From the NCBI GenBank assembly GCA_016649795.1, contig JAENWZ010000162.1, positions 1 through 5,556 on the forward strand: a stretch of 5,556 nt of DNA, in the 5' to 3' direction. A program made the translations under genes and the position numbers. Below, one piece after another: positions 1 to 5,556 of this stretch. Numbering within the stretch: the stretch's first letter is position 1; every line of letters begins with the position of its first letter. Source of the stretch: Proteiniphilum sp. (GTDB taxonomy: Bacteria; Bacteroidota; Bacteroidia; Bacteroidales; Dysgonomonadaceae). A model generated the notes under the pieces. The model searched no databases. It worked only from the letters and a program-made list of their open reading frames with translations, and was not told the DNA's origin.

Positions 1-2203
1 AGTAGTCGATATTCATCTTTCCCTGGTAGAGGCCGTAGAGCGAGAGAATCCAGGAGCGGGGTGCATACTCGATCTTTATACTGCCGGTGGTGGCGGGAAA
101 GCGAGGTATCTGGTTGCTGATGCTTTCATATTGCGTCTCTTTCCAGTCGTCACGCACATTTTTATAGACTCCTTTGTTGATCCCGAAATCGGCTCCGATA
201 TTCAGTTCTTTCACCGGGTTCACCAGCAGGGTCATCTCTATTCCCTGCACCACCGCATCGTCTATATTGCGCCACTGGTAGGTATAACCCAGATTTTTCA
301 CGTTTTCATCGGCATCGGTAAAGTCGATCTTGTCCTTCAGGTAGGTGTAAAACAGGTTGGCACTCACCTGAAACCGGTGTCCGTAATAATCGGCCGAGAG
401 GTTGGCACTGCGCGATGTCTCCGCCTTCAGCTCCGACGATTTCCATACCCGGGGCGAGCCGCTGCAGAGATGCAGGTCCTCCGAGAAGCCGTAAGGAGCC
501 CGGAATCCCGTTCCTACATTGGCACGGAGAGTAAGGTGCTCACCCGCGTTGTACTTCACTGCCAGACGCGGGTTGAAGCTTGTCCTGCTGAACCGGGTCG
601 TCGGGAAATCCTGATCAAACACCTGCCTGTCGGAAGCGTACTCTTCTCCCGAGTTATGGCGGTCGATGCGTACGCCAGGCACCACCGTCAGACGGGGTGT
701 CACCTGCCACTCATCCTGAATGAAAGCGCCCATCTCATGGGCATGTTTTCTGGCTGTAGACTTGTATGAGTCTCCGTACCACTCATTATTCCCATCCACC
801 ACCACATACATCCCCGACTCATTCAGTCGGGTCACATAATTCTGCAGACCCACCAGGAGACTTTGATTACCCAGCTGCTTGCCAAGGGTGAGTGTCGATA
901 TCAGCGAGTTCTCCTCTGCCAGGTAGGGACGCATATCCTGCACATCGGGTGCTACACCTTCGTGGGTATCCATATAGTCCGAAAGATAAGAGTCGTTGGT
1001 GGCATTTCTGTTATGGTTGATGAAAGAATTGTTGAAATTCAGTTCACTGCCGTTACCCAATTCAATCCTGTAGTTCGCTTCCGCCTCGTAGCGGTCGGTA
1101 GTGATATTTTCTGTTCCCTTGGTAAAAGGGTTTTTGTATGCATCATCGGTGATGACTCCTCCTTCCCGTTTCTCGTTGATCGCCTTCCCGCGAAAGATAA
1201 GCTTGTCATTCCCGAAAAAGGGATTCTCAATGTAGAGGCTTGCACCTATATTATGCAGCCTGGAGGCTACCCTGTCGGATATGCCATCCTTCTGTTTCAC
1301 CTCCTCACGGCTGTTCCCTTCACCGGTAGCATCAATCACACTCTGGTCTATCTTTTGTGCATAGAGACTCAGTCCAATGTTCCCTTTCTTATTCAGCATG
1401 GATGCATTGAGGTTATATATGTTGGATTGATGGGAGCCGAACTGAACATCAGCACTGATAGTAGGGATGGGTGAAGGCTCCCGGGTTATGATATTGATGG
1501 CACCCGCGATGGCACTGCTGCCGTAGAGGGCTGAGCCTGCACCTTTCACCACCTCAATCCGGTCCACATCGCCCGTGCCTATCTGCTCCAGTCCGTACAC
1601 ACTCGCCAGACCGGAATAGACAGGCTGCCCGTTGATCAGCACCTGGGTGTGCTCCGAGCCAAGCCCCTGCATGCGCACCATGGTGAAGTTGCACGACTGG
1701 CACTGGTTCTCCACACGGATGCCGGGGACGCCCTCCAGTGCCTCAAACACGTTCCATGCGTTCTTGTTCCTGAGTGCCTGTGAGGTGACCACTTCCGTAC
1801 GGATGGGTACATTCTTGACATAGTATTGCGTCCGCGTACCTGTCACCACCACCTGCTCCAGGTTGAAGATATCCTCCTCGAGCTCAAAAAAGAGCTTTGC
1901 CTCTCTGCCTCTTTCCATGATTACCTCCTTCTCCTGCGGCTTGTAGCCCACGAACCGTGCGATGATGGTCTGCTTCCCCTCCGGCAGATTCGCCAGTTGA
2001 AAGTGACCGCTGTCATCTGCAGCGGTCGCCATGTTTGTGCCCTGCACAAAGATGGTAGCATAGGGGATGTGGTTGTTGGTTCCTTTTTCTTTTACATCGC
2101 CAATGAGTATGGCGTTGGTTGCGTCTGCCTGCGCAAAGGCGTCGATCGCAAAAAGCGATGCAAGCAGATACAGGCAGATCTGTTTCATTAAAATCTTCTT
2201 CAT
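1..2203 (-). CDS. TonB-dependent outer-membrane receptor, BtuB/CirA-like, C-terminus cut off by the window edge
   Basis: Outer-membrane beta-barrel receptor that would import a scarce ligand using TonB-ExbBD energy. The frame is open without interruption from the ATG at 2203 to the left edge (734 residues), so it is 3'-partial; roughly 50-90 residues are probably missing. Visible in order: a signal peptide (about 1-25, ending AFAQ), a carboxypeptidase-regulatory-like domain (about 31-108, with GHFQLANLPEG and FVGY), a TonB-box-like segment LEQVVVTGTR (115-124), a plug (about 131-241, with EALEGVPGIRVE, VLINGQPVYSG, DRIEVVKGAGSALYGSSAIA and INIITREP), then the barrel, including GTGFRAPYGFSEDLHL (564-579). 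The plug has a CQSC pair (Cys168, Cys171); another cysteine is Cys580. I chose the ATG at 2203 because it gives a full signal peptide with a KK n-region; the ATG at 2188 is an alternative. No Shine-Dalgarno is seen, as is usual in Bacteroidota. Ligand unknown: cobalamin, haem or another chelate are all possible. The family call is firm, the substrate is not. Confidence 0.95.
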   Translation of the reverse strand, partial: MKKILMKQICLYLLASLFAIDAFAQADATNAILIGDVKEKGTNNHIPYATIFVQGTNMATAADDSGHFQLANLPEGKQTIIARFVGYKPQEKEVIMERGREAKLFFELEEDIFNLEQVVVTGTRTQYYVKNVPIRTEVVTSQALRNKNAWNVFEALEGVPGIRVENQCQSCNFTMVRMQGLGSEHTQVLINGQPVYSGLASVYGLEQIGTGDVDRIEVVKGAGSALYGSSAIAGAINIITREPSPIPTISADVQFGSHQSNIYNLNASMLNKKGNIGLSLYAQKIDQSVIDATGEGNSREEVKQKDGISDRVASRLHNIGASLYIENPFFGNDKLIFRGKAINEKREGGVITDDAYKNPFTKGTENITTDRYEAEANYRIELGNGSELNFNNSFINHNRNATNDSYLSDYMDTHEGVAPDVQDMRPYLAEENSLISTLTLGKQLGNQSLLVGLQNYVTRLNESGMYVVVDGNNEWYGDSYKSTARKHAHEMGAFIQDEWQVTPRLTVVPGVRIDRHNSGEEYASDRQVFDQDFPTTRFSRTSFNPRLAVKYNAGEHLTLRANVGTGFRAPYGFSEDLHLCSGSPRVWKSSELKAETSRSANLSADYYGHRFQVSANLFYTYLKDKIDFTDADENVKNLGYTYQWRNIDDAVVQGIEMTLLVNPVKELNIGADFGINKGVYKNVRDDWKETQYESISNQIPRFPATTGSIKIEYAPRSWILSLYGLYQGKMNIDY

Positions 2204-2347
2204 TGTTAGTCTGAAATTTATGTTTGTTATCTCTTCAATTGAATCCAAAACGGAGGGTCATAATTAACGCCTGCACTTTTTTATTGTGGTGCACTGTTAA
2301 AATGATCCGGGGCAGGTTGTTTGTTCCTGCATTGCTCCCTGCGGATT

Positions 2348-2424
2348 CATTTATCCATGCAAAAGTACGCCCAAAACAGAGAGCCGGCAATGACCCATTA
2401 TAAGTATAAATAGTCGGATAAATG
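2348..2424. repeat. 9-base perfect inverted repeat bracketing the minus-strand promoter
   Basis: CATTTATCC at 2348-2356 and its exact reverse complement GGATAAATG at 2416-2424 lie on either side of the predicted promoter of the minus-strand receptor. One arm overlaps its likely start of transcription; the other lies 14 bases upstream of the -33 element of the plus-strand promoter. The arms are 68 bases apart centre to centre. This would suit a regulator binding both sites, but in A+T-rich DNA of this length a 9-base match could well be chance. Confidence 0.35.
2360..2390 (-). promoter_or_regulatory. Candidate Bacteroidota-type promoter for the minus-strand receptor
   Basis: On the minus strand, TTG (2390-2388) is followed after 20 bases by TACTTTTG (2367-2360). 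This fits the Bacteroides consensus (-33 TTTG or TTG, 19-21 base spacer, -7 TAnnTTTG) with a perfect -7 element. Transcription would start near 2353-2355 and leave a leader of about 150 bases before the ATG at 2203. The match is seen directly; use as a promoter is inferred. Confidence 0.65.
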
Positions 2425-2438
2425 CTTATTTTATGGTA

Positions 2439-2469
2439 TTGTGACGCCGTTTTTTTTGATCCAATTTTG
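2439..2469 (+). promoter_or_regulatory. Candidate Bacteroidota-type promoter for the plus-strand siderophore receptor
   Basis: TTG (2439-2441) is followed after 20 bases by CAATTTTG (2462-2469), which matches the TAnnTTTG -7 consensus at all but the first base. Transcription would start near 2475, about 120 bases upstream of the ATG at 2597. The spacer contains a run of eight T (2450-2457). A second, weaker -7-like element, TATGATTG (2540-2547), has no TTG at the right distance upstream, so I prefer the first site. Confidence 0.5.
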
Positions 2470-2596
2470 TATCCTGAAAAGCAGACCGGATAATAAATAG
2501 TAAAAATGGAGTAGCATCTGATCCCGATCCGGCTGTTGATATGATTGTTGCGGGTTTCATCATGCTTCAGTGTGAACAGATAAAAATCAGTTACAA

Positions 2597-4999
2597 ATGA
2601 ACAGAAAAATAATATTCCTGCTCCTTTGCCTTTTTACAGGCATTGCAGCAGCTTTCTCTCAGCAAAACAATATATTTACCGGAACAGTTACCGGCGAAGA
2701 GAACGAGAAGCTGGCCGGTGCTACGGTCTTCTTTGAGGAGCTGGGTATAGGAGATGATACTGATCTCGCGGGTAATTTTCAGGTTACCGATATCCCCAAC
2801 GGGTCACACAGGGTGATCGTCAGCTACATGGGCTACGAAACGGTGACGAAAGAGATAGGGTTTCAGAAGGGTGAACCACAGAAAGAGGATTTCCTTCTGA
2901 TGCCCGATGGTCAGCTCCTGCTGGAGGTGGAGGTGTTCGGACTGCGGCGTGAACGACCGGAGAAGATGGATGCACTCACCCGTATACCGCTGCGCATCGA
3001 TGAGCAGGTGCAGAGCATTTCGGTGATCTCGCAGAAGATGCTCACCGACCAGGGAGTGCTCACCCTCAACGATGCGGTGAGGAACGCCCCAGGGGTAGGT
3101 ACCTTCGCCACCTTCGGCAACACCACCGAGAGCCTCACCTCCCGCGGATACAGGGGTATACCGGTGGTGAAGAACGGCGTGCGTATCCACTCCGACTTCA
3201 GGGGCCGCGGCTTTCTTACTGATATGCAGGGGGTGGAGACGATACAGATACTGAGAGGATCGGCTGCCATCGCACAGGGACTGGGCAACGACCTGGGCTC
3301 GGCCGGGGGGGTAGTTAATATAGCCACCAAAACACCCAAATTTATTAACTCGGGTAATATCGGCTTCAGAACAGGCAGCTGGGGAGAGGTACGCCCCACC
3401 TTCGACCTTCAGTTCGTCACCGACAGGCTGCAACGTTCCGCCTTCCGCATCAATGGCGCCTGGGAGCGTGGTGACAGCTATCGCAGTCATGTCTCCAGTG
3501 ACAGGGTCTATATCAACCCCTCTTTTGCCTGGCGCCCCGACGACAAGACAAAAATAGGCCTGGAGATGGACTATATGCACGATTCACGTACCCCCGACCA
3601 GGGAACGGTCAACCTGAGTGCCGACAGTGTTTACAATGTGTTCGATATGCCGCACGACCGCTTTTTAGGCTTCACTACCGACCGCCAGATGACCAACACA
3701 CTCACCTATATGGCGCACCTGCATCGCGAAATGGGTAATCATCTCAGCTTCAGGGTCGCTTACGCCGGAGCAGATATGAACCTGAAAAAAATAACAGCCC
3801 ATGCTTCACCACTGAAAAATGCAACGCAAACCGGGTCATTCAACCTGCGCTCAAGAAAATACAGTGGAAGTGAACGGGACGATAGAAACGGGGTGCTTCA
3901 GATCGACCTGATAGGAAAAGATCTATTCACCGGCAACGTGAAGCACACCTTCAACCTCGGGTTTGACTACCGCTGGACCGATGTGGCTACCATCAACACC
4001 AACTCGGTGGTGGTTGATACCGTCGATGTGCTGCAACCTATCCCAAACAGAGCGCCTCAGGTCACACTGATGAACGGCGATCCTGTCACCTCCCGCGAAT
4101 ATGCCTATGGGATGCTGTTGCAGGAGGTGATGACCTTTAATGAATACCTGAAACTATCTCTGGGATTAAGATATAGCCAGATGAGCGGTATCAGTGACAA
4201 CCAGCTCTCCACCAACGGCGGTAGTGTCTGGGATCCGCTGCTGGGAGTGATTATCACGCCGGTGAAAGATATCAACCTCTTCGCCTCCTACACCACCACC
4301 ACATCGTTAAGAGGGGCATCCAACCTGCTTGAGGACAGGATCACTCCCGTGGGTTCCTCCCGCGAGAAGCAGTTTGAAACGGGATTCAAGAGCGAGTGGT
4401 TCGATAACCGCCTCCGCTTCAGTGCCACCTGGTTCCATATCCTGAACAATAATCTCATCTATGGCGCCCTCGATGATGCCGGTAACAATACCGGCTATTA
4501 CATCAAAGCGGGGAACCTGAAACGGGAGGGGGTGGAGCTGGAGTTGACAGGGAAGCTGCTGAAGAATATGGATGCGGTGCTGGGTTACGCCTGGCTCGAT
4601 GCGGGCTATCACGACAGTCCCTACTATCACGAAGGGTCGGCACCGATGAACAGCGCCAGCCATACGGCCAACGGATGGCTCAGCTATACCTTTTTCGACG
4701 GGATCCTGAGAAATTTCACCATGGGGGCGGGTGTTTACTATGTGGGGGGAAGACCTTTTGCGGAGTATACCTATAAGGTGGTGCCGGGACACAACGTACA
4801 GCCCAACACCAAACCTTTTATTGCCGATCCCTACACCACGGTGAGTGCACAGCTGGGGTACAGGATCAGTCGCTGTCAGCTGCGTCTCTTCATGAACAAC
4901 ATCTTCGATGCCAGAGGTTTTACCGCCTACTACAGAGGAGGGTACCTCAACCCCGTCGATCCGCGAAATATGGCTCTGGCACTCAATTATCAGTTTTAG
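2597..4999 (+). CDS. TonB-dependent siderophore-type receptor (FhuA/FcuA-like), complete
   Basis: An 800-residue outer-membrane receptor expected to import a ferric siderophore or similar chelate with TonB energy. Visible in order: signal peptide (1 to about 21, a KIIFLLLCLF core ending AFSQ), carboxypeptidase-regulatory-like domain (about 26-105, with AGNFQVTDIPNG and VSYMGYETV), a TonB-box-like LLEVEVFGLR (108-117), a plug (about 130-247) and the barrel to the C-terminus. The plug carries siderophore-receptor hallmarks: QSISVISQKML...LNDAVRNAPGV (139-167), SRGYRGIPVVKNGVR (182-196) and VETIQILRGSAA...GGVVNIATKTP (213-247). The barrel has NNIFDARGF near the end and finishes NYQF, with the terminal aromatic residue expected for outer-membrane barrel assembly. 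Length fits the family for a member with the extra N-terminal domain. The ATG at 2597 directly precedes a good signal peptide; no Shine-Dalgarno is present. It is divergent from the other receptor and convergent, 2 bases apart, with the LuxR-type gene. The family is secure; the exact siderophore is unknown. Iron (Fur) control is expected, but no convincing Fur box is seen. Confidence 0.96.
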   Translation: MNRKIIFLLLCLFTGIAAAFSQQNNIFTGTVTGEENEKLAGATVFFEELGIGDDTDLAGNFQVTDIPNGSHRVIVSYMGYETVTKEIGFQKGEPQKEDFLLMPDGQLLLEVEVFGLRRERPEKMDALTRIPLRIDEQVQSISVISQKMLTDQGVLTLNDAVRNAPGVGTFATFGNTTESLTSRGYRGIPVVKNGVRIHSDFRGRGFLTDMQGVETIQILRGSAAIAQGLGNDLGSAGGVVNIATKTPKFINSGNIGFRTGSWGEVRPTFDLQFVTDRLQRSAFRINGAWERGDSYRSHVSSDRVYINPSFAWRPDDKTKIGLEMDYMHDSRTPDQGTVNLSADSVYNVFDMPHDRFLGFTTDRQMTNTLTYMAHLHREMGNHLSFRVAYAGADMNLKKITAHASPLKNATQTGSFNLRSRKYSGSERDDRNGVLQIDLIGKDLFTGNVKHTFNLGFDYRWTDVATINTNSVVVDTVDVLQPIPNRAPQVTLMNGDPVTSREYAYGMLLQEVMTFNEYLKLSLGLRYSQMSGISDNQLSTNGGSVWDPLLGVIITPVKDINLFASYTTTTSLRGASNLLEDRITPVGSSREKQFETGFKSEWFDNRLRFSATWFHILNNNLIYGALDDAGNNTGYYIKAGNLKREGVELELTGKLLKNMDAVLGYAWLDAGYHDSPYYHEGSAPMNSASHTANGWLSYTFFDGILRNFTMGAGVYYVGGRPFAEYTYKVVPGHNVQPNTKPFIADPYTTVSAQLGYRISRCQLRLFMNNIFDARGFTAYYRGGYLNPVDPRNMALALNYQF

Positions 5000-5001
5000 T
5001 T

Positions 5002-5556
5002 TTAGATTTCGATATCCTCTATCTCCACAATCTTCTTGGAGATGGCATAGATGGTGAGGCCCGACTGACTACGAATACCTGTTTTCACGGTGATGTTCTT
5101 TCGGTGTCTCACCACCGTATGAATGCTGATGTTGAGCGCGTCGGCGATCTCCTTGTTGAGCATCCCGTTCACCAGCCCTGTTAGCACCTCTATCTCCCTT
5201 TTTGTGAGGTTGTCGTTCTCGTTCTTCTGCTGCGCCGGTGACTGATTCTTCTTCTCCAGTTTCTCCAGGGCATGGATGATATGCTCTGCTGAATCATAGA
5301 GCGTGAAGGAGATGTCAGTCAGCACCGACTGCTTCTGCATGATGCCGTAATCGATGCCGGCAACAGAGAGGGAAGGGTAGGCCTTGCGGATCTTTCTGAT
5401 CTCCTTCTCACGGTTGGCAAACTGCAGCTGGTTGGCAATAAGGATGTCTACCTTCGTAGTCTCGAGCATCCCTGAGAGATCCTCCAGGGTCTCTATCCTG
5501 TTGGTGCGGCAACCCAGCTCCGACTGGCAAATGATAGCCTGGAGCCCCTCGTAGAT
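5002..5556 (-). CDS. LuxR-type helix-turn-helix transcriptional regulator with a degenerate receiver-like N-terminus, N-terminus outside the window
   Basis: DNA-binding regulator; the last 184 residues are present. The frame is open from 5556 to the TAA at 5004-5002, and the 29 residues before the methionine at 5469 (beginning IYEGLQAIICQSELG) read as real protein, so that methionine is internal and the gene is 5'-partial. The LuxR/GerE domain spans about residues 117-172 of the visible part: LTKREIEVLTGLVNGMLNKE, IADALNISIHTVVRHRKNI, then GLTIYAI. The upstream part resembles a response-regulator receiver, but the strand VDILIAN has Asn (visible residue 42, codon 5433-5431) where the phosphorylated Asp normally sits. 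A Lys/Gln/Asn-rich linker (about 101-116) joins the two. Family members I recall from Bacteroidales are about 200-215 residues, so some 20-30 are probably missing. Control of the adjacent receptor is plausible; the LuxR-type regulator CdhR of Porphyromonas gingivalis has been linked to haemin uptake, but orthology cannot be judged here. Confidence 0.9.
   Translation of the reverse strand: MYEGLQAIICQSELGCRTNRIETLEDLSGMLETTKVDILIANQLQFANREKEIRKIRKAYPSLSVAGIDYGIMQKQSVLTDISFTLYDSAEHIIHALEKLEKKNQSPAQQKNENDNLTKREIEVLTGLVNGMLNKEIADALNISIHTVVRHRKNITVKTGIRSQSGLTIYAISKKIVEIEDIEI

Larger units (their letters stand above)
2204..2596. other. Divergent intergenic region between the two receptor genes
   Basis: This is 393 bases without a supportable gene, and visibly richer in A+T than the flanking coding sequence. 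It holds one candidate promoter for each receptor, facing outwards (about 2360-2390 for the minus-strand gene, 2439-2469 for the plus-strand gene), a 9-base inverted repeat around the former, and two leaders of roughly 120-150 bases. I looked for a cobalamin riboswitch in the minus-strand leader and did not find the conserved GCCACTG box. I saw no tRNA-like fold and no strong hairpin followed by a T run. Only short (5-6 base pair) stems can be drawn in either leader. Confidence 0.7.

Noticed and set aside
131..1474. Long plus-strand open frames (131-769, 863-1474) opposite the first receptor
   Set aside because: They are antisense to a continuous 734-residue receptor frame with clear domains, have no recognisable protein features, and have no promoter or start context of their own.
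1632..2267. Further plus-strand frames (1632-1823, 1826-2191, 2067-2267) and a minus-strand frame at 1636-1821
   Set aside because: They overlap the signal peptide, regulatory-like domain and plug of the first receptor in other frames; their translations look like out-of-frame sequence.
2297..2350. A 17-codon upstream frame in the minus-strand leader (ATG at 2350, TAA at 2299-2297)
   Set aside because: It begins only a few bases after the predicted transcription start, has no ribosome-binding context and no run of regulatory codons, so it is most likely chance.
2204..2355. A cobalamin riboswitch in the leader of the BtuB-like receptor
   Set aside because: The conserved GCCACTG B12 box is not present and the region is shorter than a typical full cobalamin element.
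2446..2458. Run of eight T as a transcription terminator
   Set aside because: No stem precedes it on the plus strand, and it lies between divergent genes where no terminator is needed.
2804..4792. Minus-strand open frames of 161-258 residues opposite the siderophore receptor
   Set aside because: They are shadows of the well-supported plus-strand receptor and carry no known motif.
5002..5469. Regulator starting at the ATG at 5469 as a complete 155-residue protein
   Set aside because: The frame stays open for 29 more codons to the window edge with protein-like content, and starting at 5469 would remove the front of the receiver-like domain.

Overview
The window looks like a piece of a Bacteroidota chromosome, most likely from the order Bacteroidales. 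Both large genes encode TonB-dependent receptors that start with the carboxypeptidase-regulatory-like domain typical of this phylum. The two start codons lack Shine-Dalgarno sequences. Good matches to the Bacteroidota promoter consensus (TTG, 19-21 bases, TAnnTTTG) lie in the intergenic region. The third gene belongs to a LuxR-type regulator family I know from Bacteroidales. Genus cannot be fixed from the sequence.

Layout: (1) positions 2203 down to 1, minus strand, an outer-membrane TonB-dependent receptor of the BtuB/CirA type whose last strands run off the left edge; 734 residues are present with no frameshift. (2) 2204-2596, a 393-base divergent intergenic region with one candidate promoter for each receptor, two untranslated leaders of roughly 120-150 bases, and short repeats. 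(3) 2597-4999, plus strand, a complete 800-residue TonB-dependent receptor of the siderophore (FhuA/FcuA-like) type. (4) 5556 down to 5002, minus strand, the last 184 residues of an orphan LuxR-type transcription factor, convergent with the second receptor and separated from it by only 2 bases. This reading frame is open to the right edge, so the methionine at 5469 is internal.

Together the locus reads as metal or metal-chelate uptake: two divergent outer-membrane receptors for TonB-energised import, next to a DNA-binding regulator that may control one or both. The ligands cannot be read from the sequence. The siderophore call for the second receptor rests on its plug motifs. The first receptor could take cobalamin, haem, a catecholate or another chelate. 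No partner genes (TonB, ABC permease, lipoprotein, biosynthesis) are inside the window.

I found no RNA gene, insertion sequence, CRISPR array or convincing terminator. I do not see a clearly novel system. The more interesting points are the paired cysteines in the first receptor's plug, a T8 tract inside the predicted promoter spacer of the second receptor, a G7 tract inside its plug-coding region, a 9-base inverted repeat that brackets the promoter of the first receptor, and a regulator with Asn at the usual phosphoacceptor position.
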